A DNA stretch of 64,000 nucleotides from Paenibacillus_D sp047238105 (GTDB lineage Bacteria; Bacillota; Bacilli; Paenibacillales; Paenibacillaceae), in the NCBI RefSeq assembly GCF_047238105.1, contig NZ_JBDFMD010000001.1:4402001-4466000 (forward strand), in the 5' to 3' direction. The position numbers and the translations under genes are program-made. Shown piece by piece: positions 1 to 8,800 of this stretch. The first letter of the stretch is position 1, and each line of letters begins with the position of its first letter. The notes beneath the pieces are model-generated. The model made no database searches. It saw nothing but the letters and a program-made list of their open reading frames with translations, and had not been told where the DNA came from.

Positions 1-310
1 GCAGCACTTGCCCCTCATGGCTGATCGTGGCTGTCTTGGTGTCCGCATCCCATTGGATTCCCTGCGGGGGCACGCCAAGCGCGGCTGCGAAGAAGCTGGC
101 CGGCACCATCGTCCGTCCATCTTCATTAAGATACGGGGCGGGTTCGCCAGGTGGGCTGGTATAAAGTGCGCCGTCAATCGCAAACCGCGTCTGCAGCTCG
201 CCTGTACTGGTCTGGGCGCTGGCATAGAGCGGCAACGCAAGCATGGAAACGATTACGAAAAGGACAAGAGCTGTGCGTCCTGACTGGTTGATTCGGGATG
301 TTAAGTTCAT
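1..310 (-). CDS. Secreted stalk-domain protein (copper amine oxidase N-terminal-like), partial
   Basis: Read on the minus strand, an ATG at 310 follows a good ribosome site (GGAGGGGG) and opens a frame that runs off the left edge of the window, so only about 103 residues are seen. It begins with a charged N-region and a hydrophobic segment ending ASA-Q, a classical signal peptide. The following residues (NEDGRTMVPASFFAAALG, then QWDADTKTATI) match the repeat of the copper amine oxidase N-terminal or stalk domain family, a surface module that despite its name does not show enzyme activity. The promoter must lie in the 174-base gap shared with the divergent ABC gene. The C-terminal function is not visible. 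Confidence 0.8.
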   Translation of the reverse strand, partial: MNLTSRINQSGRTALVLFVIVSMLALPLYASAQTSTGELQTRFAIDGALYTSPPGEPAPYLNEDGRTMVPASFFAAALGVPPQGIQWDADTKTATISHEGQVL

Positions 311-484
311 TGCAAATCCCCCTCCATTATTTAAGCCTAACTCAATATTACCCGGTTTTAAGTGATGGCGAAACGGGGTTTTGCATAAATATAAGCGTGG
401 TTCGCCCCCTTGAAACATCTGACGAATTGGATTAACATACGTAAGGAACGAGATTTCTACCATGCTCGACTATAATGATGCGGG

Positions 485-2242
485 GTGAGAAGGCTCTTGG
501 ACGGACGACGATTACTGTTAACGCATTTCAGAAGGTACGGATGGGTGTATGCAGGCGCTTTTGTGTTACTGGCTTCGGCCAACGTGATTTTTGCTTATTT
601 CCCCAGTGTGCTGGGGCAGTTCGCCAACGAGTATGAGGCGAATGGACTGACGCAGCAGTCGATTTTGCGGTACAGCTTGATTCTTCTCTTTATCGGCATT
701 GCTTACGGGGTGCTGTTTGGCCTCGGCCAGTATCTGAATCATCGGATGGGCAGACGCTTCGAATTCAACTCCAGGCAGCAGATGTTCCGGCACTTTACTC
801 GGCTGAGTGAGCAGTATTATTCCAAGAACGGCACCGGCAAGCTGCTCAGTTACGTCATGAATGACGTGACCAGTGTCAGGGAATCGATCGCCAACGGCGC
901 CAACCAATTGACCAATGCATCTGTGCTGCTGGTCTCGGTTGTCGTCATGATGTCGCTGAGCGGCCTGCCGCTTCAGCTTGTTTTTGTGTGCGTGCTGCCG
1001 CTCCTCTCGATCCCTTTCCTGGTCGTCTACTTCGGCCCGCGGATCCGCGACCGTTCCAGACGGGTGCAGGAGTCGCTGGCAGAGATGACCGAGTCGGCGG
1101 AGGAGCAGTTCGGCGGCATCCGGGTGACCAAAACCTTCGCGGTCGAGGATATCGCGGAGAAACGGTTCGGCGGCACGGTCGAGCAGATCCGCGAAAACCA
1201 GCTCAAGCTGGTGCGGATGGCCTCGATGTTCCAGGCGATCATCCCGTTCGCGGGGGCATTGTCGCTTGTCGTGGCCATCACGTATGGCGGCTATATGACG
1301 ATCGGCGGCGCGCTGACGATCGGGCATTTCGTCGAGTTGACGTTCTATCTGCGGATGATCATGAACCCGCTGCAGCAGATCGGCAATGTCATCAATACGA
1401 TGCAGCGGGCAAGGGCGTCGCTGGAGCGGCTGAACAAGCTGCTGGCCATCAAGCCCGACATCCAGGAGAACGAGCAGGCCAAGCCGCTGGCTCCGGGGGC
1501 GGGCGACGTACAGGTCCGCCATCTTTCCTTTGCTTATCCTGACAGCGGTCAGCCTTCGCTGAGCGACATCAATATTCAGGTGCCGCAAGGACATACGCTG
1601 GGCATCATAGGCAAGACCGGCAGCGGGAAGACAACCCTGGTCAAGCTGCTGCTGAGGGTCTACGACCCGCCCGAAGGAAGCGTATTCATCGGGGGCGAGG
1701 ATATCAGCCGGCTGACGCTCGAGAGTCTGCGTACCCAGATCGCTTACGTACCGCAGGATGGTTTCTTGTTCAGCACGACGATCCGCGACAACATCGCCTT
1801 CTTCAAGCGGGATATCGGCGATGCCAATGTCGAGCAGGCCGCCAAGCTGGCGGAAGTGTATGACAACATAGCGGGCTTCGAGATGCGCTTCGAGACCAAG
1901 CTGGGCGAACGCGGTCTGACGCTCTCCGGCGGCCAGCGGCAGCGCACCAGCCTGGCGCGCGGTATCATCAAGGATGCGCCGATCCTCATCCTCGACGACA
2001 GTGTCAGTGCAGTGGATGCCCTGACGGAGACGGCCATCCTGACGAATCTCAGGTCGGTGCGCAAGGACAAGACGACGATCATCATCGCTCACCGGATCAG
2101 TGCGGTCAAGCATGCCGACGAGATCGTCGTCATGGATGAGGGCCGGGTCGTCGAGCGGGGCACCCATCAGGAGCTGATCCGCCTGCGGGGGCATTACGCC
2201 GCCCTGTATGCGATCCAGGAAGAAGGTGTGTCTCATGGCTAA
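485..2242 (+). CDS. ABC multidrug exporter half-transporter, BmrC/YheI-like subunit
   Basis: About 585 residues: an N-terminal six-helix exporter membrane domain (roughly residues 15-310) followed by an ATP-binding domain. The Walker A motif (GKTGSGKT), an intact signature (LSGGQRQR) and the switch histidine (IIIAHR) are all visible. The catalytic glutamate after Walker B is replaced by aspartate (ILILDDSVSAVD), as in the BmrC side of heterodimeric exporters, so the second subunit encoded directly downstream supplies the competent Walker B. An in-frame stop at 476 forces the start to be GTG 485 or TTG 497; the former is used here but no strong ribosome site is seen. The stop overlaps the next gene by 8 bases, implying translational coupling. 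Substrate unknown. Confidence 0.9.
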   Translation: MRRLLDGRRLLLTHFRRYGWVYAGAFVLLASANVIFAYFPSVLGQFANEYEANGLTQQSILRYSLILLFIGIAYGVLFGLGQYLNHRMGRRFEFNSRQQMFRHFTRLSEQYYSKNGTGKLLSYVMNDVTSVRESIANGANQLTNASVLLVSVVVMMSLSGLPLQLVFVCVLPLLSIPFLVVYFGPRIRDRSRRVQESLAEMTESAEEQFGGIRVTKTFAVEDIAEKRFGGTVEQIRENQLKLVRMASMFQAIIPFAGALSLVVAITYGGYMTIGGALTIGHFVELTFYLRMIMNPLQQIGNVINTMQRARASLERLNKLLAIKPDIQENEQAKPLAPGAGDVQVRHLSFAYPDSGQPSLSDINIQVPQGHTLGIIGKTGSGKTTLVKLLLRVYDPPEGSVFIGGEDISRLTLESLRTQIAYVPQDGFLFSTTIRDNIAFFKRDIGDANVEQAAKLAEVYDNIAGFEMRFETKLGERGLTLSGGQRQRTSLARGIIKDAPILILDDSVSAVDALTETAILTNLRSVRKDKTTIIIAHRISAVKHADEIVVMDEGRVVERGTHQELIRLRGHYAALYAIQEEGVSHG

Positions 2243-4061
2243 GCCCGATACAGGCAATCACGAAGAGGAGATTAATCCGAACTATCAGACGGACGCGCTT
2301 ACCAGGCGCAAGGCGTTCCGGGCGATGCTGGCCTACGCGAAGCCGCAGCGGCTCGTCTTCCTGGGCGTCTTCTTCTGCGCGATGCTGGCGATCTCGGCGG
2401 ACCTGCTGCAGCCGTATCTGGTCAAGATCGTCATCGACGACAATCTTCTGGGGAGTGAAGAGGGAGCGGGCCGCATCATCGGTCTCGGTCTGTTCTATTT
2501 CTTGCTGGCGATTCTCAGTATGATCTTTACCTACCTGCAGGCCAACTTGCTGCAAAGAGCCGGACAGAGCATCGTCGCGGCGCTGCGCAAGGATTTGTTC
2601 CATCATATTGCCAAGCAGTCGATGTCGTTTTTTGACCGTCATGCGATCGGATCGCTGGTCACCAATGAGTCGAGCGATACAGAGACGATCAACCAGTTCT
2701 TCACCCAGGTGCTTCTGAGCATCGTCCGTGACGGCCTGTCGCTCATCATGATCATCGGCATGATGTTTTTCCTCGACGTCCAGTTGGCGCTGTATTGCTT
2801 GATCCTGCTGCCGCTGATCGCGGTGATTGCCGTTGCCTTCCGGACGATGCTCCGCAATTCGTACCAGCGGGCGCGGACGCAGCTGTCGCGGCTGATCGCC
2901 TTCCTGGCTGAGAATCTGTCGGGGATGAGTCTGATCCAGAGCTTCCATCAGGAGAAAGAGCAGGTATCCCGATTCTCGGATCGCAACCGCAAGTATTTGA
3001 AGGAGAGTCTGCGCGAGGTCAGAGCAACGGTTATCTTCAACCGTTCGTTTGATATTCTGGGCAATGTGTCGATCGCTTTCGTCGTCTATCTGGGCGGCAT
3101 GGCTGTGTTCAATAGTGCGCTGGAGTTCGGCGTATTGTATGCCTTCATCAGCTACATCCGGCAGTTCTTCCAACCGATCAACCAGATCACGCAGCAATGG
3201 AATACGCTGCAGTCGACACTGGTGTCCGTCGAACGGCTGTGGCGCATCTTCTCGGTCGAGCCCGAGGTCCGCAATCCGCAGCCCGAGCAGACCCGGGAGC
3301 TCGGTATGGAGCGGGTGCGGGGGCAGGTCGATTTCAACCGGATCCGCTTCGCATACTCGGATGACCGCGATGTGCTGCGCGATCTGGAGCTGCATATCAA
3401 GCCGGGCGAATTCGTCGGCATCGTCGGTACGACGGGAGCAGGCAAAAGCTCGCTGGTCAACCTGCTGGCGCGCTTCTATGACGTCAACAAGGGCAGCGTC
3501 AAAATCGACGGCGTCGATATCCGGCAGCTCAAGCTGGAGTCGCTTCACCGCATCGTCGGGCTCGTCCAGCAGGAGCCGTATCTGTACTCGGGCTCGATCA
3601 TCGATAATGTCCGCCTGTTCGATGAAACGATCAGCCGCGAGGCGGTCATCGAGGCTTGCCGCATGGTCGGCGCCGAGCAGATGATCAAACGGCTCAAGAA
3701 GGGCTACGATACGGTGCTGACGGAGCGTGGCAGCGGCTTGTCGGCCGGTGAGCGGCAGCTGATCTCCTTTGCCCGCATCCTGGTCTACCAGCCGCGGATT
3801 CTGATCCTGGACGAAGCGACGGCCAACCTCGACTCGCATACCGAGCGGCTGATCCAGCAGGCGCTGAGTGTCGTGTCCGTCGGCAGGACGACGCTGGTCA
3901 TTGCCCACCGTCTGTCGACGGTACAGCAGGCCGATCGGATCATCGTGATGCGCAGCGGCGGCATCGTCGAAGAGGGGTCTCACGGTGAGCTGCTGAAGAA
4001 CAACGGCTATTACGCCGACTTGTATCATCATGCGACACGGGGCACGGCCTCGGGCGAGTAG
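2235..4061 (+). CDS. ABC multidrug exporter half-transporter, BmrD/YheH-like subunit
   Basis: About 608 residues from ATG 2235, which sits inside the end of the previous gene behind the ribosome site GAAGAAGGTG. Six-helix exporter membrane domain, then an ATP-binding domain with Walker A (GTTGAGKSS), Walker B with the catalytic glutamate (ILILDEATANLD) and the switch histidine (VIAHR). Its signature is the degenerate LSAGERQL. Together with the upstream subunit this gives one canonical ATP site (this Walker A/B plus the partner LSGGQ) and one degenerate site, the usual asymmetry of heterodimeric exporters such as BmrCD. Probably exports drugs or lipophilic compounds across the cytoplasmic membrane; the substrate cannot be read from sequence. 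No hairpin-plus-T-run terminator was seen directly behind it. Confidence 0.9.
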   Translation: MAKPDTGNHEEEINPNYQTDALTRRKAFRAMLAYAKPQRLVFLGVFFCAMLAISADLLQPYLVKIVIDDNLLGSEEGAGRIIGLGLFYFLLAILSMIFTYLQANLLQRAGQSIVAALRKDLFHHIAKQSMSFFDRHAIGSLVTNESSDTETINQFFTQVLLSIVRDGLSLIMIIGMMFFLDVQLALYCLILLPLIAVIAVAFRTMLRNSYQRARTQLSRLIAFLAENLSGMSLIQSFHQEKEQVSRFSDRNRKYLKESLREVRATVIFNRSFDILGNVSIAFVVYLGGMAVFNSALEFGVLYAFISYIRQFFQPINQITQQWNTLQSTLVSVERLWRIFSVEPEVRNPQPEQTRELGMERVRGQVDFNRIRFAYSDDRDVLRDLELHIKPGEFVGIVGTTGAGKSSLVNLLARFYDVNKGSVKIDGVDIRQLKLESLHRIVGLVQQEPYLYSGSIIDNVRLFDETISREAVIEACRMVGAEQMIKRLKKGYDTVLTERGSGLSAGERQLISFARILVYQPRILILDEATANLDSHTERLIQQALSVVSVGRTTLVIAHRLSTVQQADRIIVMRSGGIVEEGSHGELLKNNGYYADLYHHATRGTASGE

Positions 4062-4277
4062 GCTTCAGGCAAAGCACTTTTAGCGCGATGAGGTATGGGT
4101 TTGGGGGCGCTCCCAAACCCGCCGCTCGCTGCGAAAAAAATTTTTGGCTAAGGTGATTAGATCCGGCGAAAGTGGTTAATATAAGGTAGAGAGTTCGACA
4201 AGCTGGTAGGAAGATGGTGGTTGATGCGGCTTACGATGAAGCGTATGGCAGCTTCAAAAAAATTCAAAAAACCATGT

Positions 4278-4306
4278 TTGCAATTCACATTCGAATGTGG
4301 TAATAT
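4278..4306 (+). promoter_or_regulatory. SigA-type promoter of the cold-shock gene with palindromic spacer
   Basis: TTGCAA (4278-4283), a 17-base spacer and TAATAT (4301-4306). The spacer contains a perfect 14-base palindrome, CACATTCGAATGTG (4286-4299), which could be an operator. Transcription would start near 4313, leaving a leader of about 135 bases before the cold-shock gene. The preceding stretch 4062-4277 shows no credible gene. Confidence 0.6.
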
Positions 4307-4337
4307 AGGGTCAGTTGATAAAAGTGTAACACCGATT

Positions 4338-4388
4338 CGCATATTGAAAAGGGTTAACATTTTACGATGATACCTTTTTCAATATGTG
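4338..4388 (+). promoter_or_regulatory. Long hairpin in the cold-shock gene leader
   Basis: GCATATTGAAAAGG at 4339-4352 pairs with CCTTTTTCAATATG at 4373-4386, one bulged T apart, with outer pairs extending it to 4338-4388. The stem is AU-rich and lies 45-60 bases upstream of the ribosome site GGAGG (4435-4439). Structured leaders that refold in the cold are known for cspA-type mRNAs; that role here is inference. Confidence 0.5.
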
Positions 4389-4447
4389 AATTTTTGTTGT
4401 ATCGGCAAAAAATGAACATGTTAATAAACATTTTGGAGGTAATAACT

Positions 4448-4648
4448 ATGCAACAAGGTACAGTTAAATGGTTCAACGCAGAGAAAGGCTTTGGTTTCAT
4501 CGAAGTTGAAGGCGGCAGCGACGTATTCGTTCACTTCTCCGCTATCACTGGCGAAGGTTTCAAAACCCTCGACGAAGGCCAACGCGTTGAGTTCAACGTT
4601 GTTCAAGGCAACCGTGGTCCACAAGCCGAGAACGTTGTAAAACTGTAA
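4448..4648 (+). CDS. Cold-shock protein, CspA/CspB family
   Basis: A 66-residue cold-shock domain that starts at ATG 4448 behind TTTGGAGGT. Both RNA-binding motifs are present: KGFGFIEV (RNP1) and VFVHFSA (RNP2). The length is that of single-domain Bacillus Csp proteins, which bind single-stranded RNA and DNA and act as RNA chaperones during growth in the cold. The gene stands alone, between a long structured leader and a strong terminator. Codon choice is uniform and optimal-looking, fitting high expression. Confidence 0.97.
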   Translation: MQQGTVKWFNAEKGFGFIEVEGGSDVFVHFSAITGEGFKTLDEGQRVEFNVVQGNRGPQAENVVKL

Positions 4649-4663
4649 TAACCGTTCCCACAA

Positions 4664-4695
4664 AGCTCCTAACCTTCGGGTTGGGGGCTTTTTTC
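4664..4695 (+). terminator. Rho-independent terminator of the cold-shock gene
   Basis: AGCTCCTAACC (4664-4674), a TTCG tetraloop and GGTTGGGGGCT (4679-4689) form an 11-pair stem (three G-U pairs) followed directly by six T. Confidence 0.9.
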
Positions 4696-4724
4696 TGGTT
4701 GGCAGGCATAGCGCAAAAATCTTC

Positions 4725-4753
4725 TTGATATCTCTTCCATAAATGTTTATACT
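4725..4753 (+). promoter_or_regulatory. SigA-type promoter upstream of the stalk-protein operon
   Basis: TTGATA (4725-4730), 17 bases, TATACT (4748-4753). Transcription should begin near 4760. It lies just after the cold-shock terminator and just before a hairpin with a T-run, so it may drive a very short RNA, or the secreted-protein pair by readthrough. Confidence 0.6.
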
Positions 4754-4759
4754 GTTAAC

Positions 4760-4825
4760 AAATGGTTCGACATGGACGGGAAGCACCCTTCTGCAGCGGA
4801 AATTGCTGTTCAGGGTGCTTTTTTT
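4760..4825 (+). ncRNA. Candidate short transcript or attenuator
   Basis: From the predicted start near 4760 the RNA would meet AAGCACCCT (4781-4789) pairing with AGGGTGCTT (4812-4820), an inner CAGC/GCTG pairing, then a run of T to 4825. This is a complete promoter-terminator unit of only about 65 bases with no convincing reading frame. It could be a small RNA or an attenuator for the downstream secreted genes; the 145 bases between 4826 and 4969 show no other clear promoter. Confidence 0.4.
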
Positions 4826-4969
4826 ACGTATTGGGGGTGTATGAAGAGATCGGGAATACGGTTAACGCTTAGTGCAAAGGCGGGGGGACGTGGAGGAACA
4901 TAAGGATGGTTGTTAGTTAGCTGATCTGTACATGAAGATAAATTTACTGATTATTATGGGGGTTAAACA

Positions 4970-5866
4970 ATGATGAAAAAGTGGATTGCGACAGTGCTTG
5001 CCGTTACCTTTCTAGCTGCTGGTGTGTCCGCCGCTAAAGTTGAAGCTGCAACAAAAATAGTCCGTTCGGATATGCCTATTGAGGTCTTGTATGATGCGAG
5101 GAAAATCGTATTTGACGTGAAGCCGAAAATGGTCAGCGGCAGTGTTCTGGTGCCAATCCGGTTTGTGTCGGATAAGCTTGGCGGCCAGCTGGCGGTGAAT
5201 GGAAAAGAGATTACGATCGTCAAAGGCGACCGGACACTGAAACTGACCATGAACTCCAGATCCGCTTCGTTTAATGGCAAGGCAGTGACGCTGGCTCAGC
5301 CGGCCATGGTTGAGAACGGCCGTACCCTGGTACCGTTGCGTGCAGTGAGCGAAGGACTAGGAACGGCCGTGGAGTGGGATGGTGTGAACCAGTTTGTTTG
5401 GATTGGGCATAAAGACATTCCGGACATTCATGATGCAGTGCCAGCGGAGGATTTTGAGCCTTATTTGCCTTATTATAAGGGGTTTGAATTTTTTTCGGAA
5501 AATAACTATGGTAAGACGAGAACCAAGGTTCATCTTGTGAAGGATAGTGATTTGCCTATCAAAATTAGAAGTTATTATATATATCGAATTGACAAGGCTT
5601 TTGATAGTAAAGGGGATTCATATATTAGATTTTCAACAACCTTAACAGGTTCACTCGGTCTAACAGTTCCCTTTTTGAAGAAGGGGGAATTTAAAGTACA
5701 ACAAGAAGCCTCGTACCTTCTTGAATCTTTGGAGAATAAAGTGCGGATTAGATATGTATCACTTAATGATAGAAAAACAAAGGTTGATCTAAACAAAACA
5801 GATTATTTCAGTATTCCTGAAGATATAGAAGGGGCAGTTCTATTCAAAAACAAGTGGAGGTCATAA
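4970..5866 (+). CDS. Secreted protein with stalk domain (copper amine oxidase N-terminal-like)
   Basis: 298 residues from ATG 4970 behind a G-rich ribosome site (TATGGGGGTTAAACA). Residues 1-27 form a signal peptide ending near VEA-A. Residues 28-148 hold two stalk-domain repeats, recognisable by SVLVPIRFVSDKLGG and RTLVPLRAVSEGLG followed by VEWDG. The C-terminal half (150-298) is rich in K, Y and D, has no family I recognise, and its bases turn AT-rich from about 5.4 kb. The giant secreted gene starts 5 bases downstream, so the two are surely one operon and probably act together at the cell surface. No membrane anchor or sorting signal is seen. Confidence 0.85.
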   Translation: MMKKWIATVLAVTFLAAGVSAAKVEAATKIVRSDMPIEVLYDARKIVFDVKPKMVSGSVLVPIRFVSDKLGGQLAVNGKEITIVKGDRTLKLTMNSRSASFNGKAVTLAQPAMVENGRTLVPLRAVSEGLGTAVEWDGVNQFVWIGHKDIPDIHDAVPAEDFEPYLPYYKGFEFFSENNYGKTRTKVHLVKDSDLPIKIRSYYIYRIDKAFDSKGDSYIRFSTTLTGSLGLTVPFLKKGEFKVQQEASYLLESLENKVRIRYVSLNDRKTKVDLNKTDYFSIPEDIEGAVLFKNKWRS

Positions 5867-5870
5867 TTGC

Positions 5871-8800
5871 ATGAAGCGTTATAACAAGGGGATGTCATGT
5901 GTACTAATTGCTGCGATATTATTCAGTTCAATTAGTACCTTCTTCTGGTGGGAAGAAAATGATGCAAAGGCCTCTGTTTTGGGGAATGCCAGTGTTCAGC
6001 CGACACGTGAAGCAAAGCCTACCGGTAATTCAAGAGATCCTTACGCTCCAAACGAGAAATCAACGAAGAGATATGCGGTTGGCTTCTCCTATATAGATAT
6101 CTGGAGTAATTCATTAGGAACGTGGTCGACCCACTCCCCAAACGAGTCGGGAGTAGAAATAAAAAACCCTTACACGTTCTCATTTCCAGGCAGGGTAGTT
6201 AAAGATGTTCAGGTAAGAATGTTTAATCCAGACAATCCTATACATCAATACTATTTCGAAAAGTCTAGAATAGGAGATCAATCTTTTAATAACTATAGAG
6301 GTGTAATAGGCACGAACGCCAGTTCCCCTTCAAAAGAGAATGTGATTGGTCAAGGGACCTCCACCGTTAAACTCGATGTTAAGCTTACTGGTACATTAAG
6401 ATCAGTTTCTGGTATACCCTATGATCTTAGGAAAAGAAATGGAGATTGTGGAACCTGTGGAAACCTAGTTGAAGGCTATCGCTACTTCTTTCCAGTACTC
6501 TTCGAATTCGAACTGGACGCAAAAATCGAAATCGGACACTGGACTACTAACGGCCAATCGCTGAATTCCGTGTTCGGTAATTCCGTCAATGAAATGGTGA
6601 GAGGCCAAAGTTACCCCTCTGCACCGCCAACCAATGCTAACTATAAGTATGTTGGTCACAAAAAAACGGATAGTGGAGACTACAATGTGCTACAGGCACA
6701 ACCGCTAACACCTGGGTCAGCACAAACCTTCACGTATAGCGGTCAAATGGAAAAGTATCTCGTTAATTACTACTACGAAGCTGCCGTACCAAACCAATTC
6801 ACAGCAACAATTAAGCACAGAACGAGAGATGGTAAAGTTATTCCGGAAATGCCAGATCCGCCGCCAAGTGCATTGGTACAAGGTCAATCCTACAGCTTTA
6901 CGCGGCAATCCCACCCGGACTATACATACTATGGCCACTCTAAAAACTCTACGAATGTAGAACCTGCTGTAAATGATTCAAATTTTGTTCCAGGGGCAGA
7001 TCCCCCGCGATTTACCTTTAATGGCAACCATCATTATCGGGCCACTTTCTTCTATGACCGCAAGCCACCCGGACCTGGAAGCGGGCAAGGGAAAGTCATT
7101 GTCCACCACATGGTGCGGACCTCTCCAAGCTCAGGCAGTGTATTGGTCGAAGAGGAGACTTTCTTCGTAGCCACGCTGCCAGGGACTAGGCAAGTCCAGG
7201 CTAAGCTGACGCACGGCAGCTTGCGAGGGGGGAACTATTCTTACAAGGAACACAACAAAAACGCGTTTACACCTAATGCATCAAATTTCCCAATCGCTCT
7301 TTCAGCTCCCAGTAATCAAACCGCCTATGTCACCTTCTTCTATGACAAAGAGGATACCGGCCCACCAGGGTTATCCGTTGATTTTGAAATTGAAAAACCA
7401 ATGATGTATTTTGGAGACAGCAATAAGGTTACTCCAGTCATAGGCGTTTCTGGTGCGGGATGTCGGTATCAACATCATTATTGGACATTCAGCCAAGGCA
7501 CCATCACAAAAACGTATGGACCGGAACCCGGAATGAGACAGCCCTTTTATCTGACGCCTCCATATGACGGCATGGGATTGGGCACGATTGTGGTGACATT
7601 GGAGGCAAGTAATACCTGCGGGCAAAGTGGCAAAGTCACCAAAACGGTTCAAGTCATCAGTGATCCGACAAACCGTCCACCTATTTTCAATATAGGCTGG
7701 TTTAAACAAGGCAATCTGTACGGCTGGGAACCTGACGCATCTATCGTGTTACGAGGCGAACGGGTGAATCTGCGCGTCATCGTTAATCCGCTGCCGCGTG
7801 AACTTGGCGGGGGGACACCATACGATCCTGACGGAGATGATATCAGTTACTACTGGAATTTCGGGGAAAGTCCGAGCGAATGGATTAAAGGTTTACCGGG
7901 TGAATATGGGCTCGATCCGAACCAAATGGGCTTCACCAATTTGCTAACGACCGAGATCGGAAGCCATACCATTACGGCGATGGCTGTAGACAGCAGAGGG
8001 GCAAGTGCAACGCGGACTGCTGTATTGAATGTGGTGTCGCCTGAACCAACGCCGCTCATAACCGTGCCAGCACGGGTCGTTCAAAATCGTCCGATTCCTG
8101 AAAATGGAATAAACGGCGATCTGAGTTTTGCTGCTCCTGGAAGAACCGTTCGTGATTATCACTGGACGAATAAACGAGACTCTTATCCTAATGTGGGTGT
8201 CGAACAAGTGGAGTTGGAGGTTACAGACAACCACGGGGTGCGAAACCTGCCAGAGATGAAGGCGATCAAACATATAAACGTCATGCCCGACTTGCCGCCC
8301 GTTGCCCAATTGGAGTTGCCCGAGCGAGCCTTCAGGGAAGGCTTCGAAATGACGAACAGTTCACACAGTCCAGACGGGGATGAGATTATCCGAGCTACCC
8401 TTCGCTACCGTTACGACGCCAATAATGACGGCAGCTTTACGAATGAGACAGCATTACCGTTCGTTTTACCTGTAGGCGAAACACGGATATTCAAACCCCT
8501 TAAAGTAGGGAAATATCGCTTTGACATTGAGGTTGAAGAAGACTGGGGACTGAAGCACAGCACGACCTACTATCTCGAAGTCGTCAATGAAGCGCCTGAA
8601 GTTGGGTTTTCTCTGAAGGGCGAGAATCCAGAGCCTCCTCAGTTTGATATAACCAATGAAAGCACCCTGCTTATGGTACTTGGGGATAGTTGGGAAGGAT
8701 CTACGTTGTCCTCGCCCAACCTGGATCTCTTTAAAAATTTGAATCTGACCTATAACACATTCCGTCAATCCTTCACCGCAGGCGTGGGACGCAATCCATT

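Noticed and set aside
471..485. TATAAT at 471-476 considered as a promoter giving a near-leaderless GTG mRNA for the first ABC gene
   Set aside because: No acceptable -35 hexamer at 16-18 bases; probably chance in an AT-rich gap.
566..2257. Long open frame of 563 codons on the minus strand across the first ABC gene
   Set aside because: It is the shadow of a GC-rich gene; the plus strand has all ABC motifs, while the minus product is an R/D/Q-rich string without any domain.
4157..4360. 67-codon minus-strand frame before the cold-shock gene
   Set aside because: No ribosome site, and it covers the cold-shock promoter and leader hairpin.
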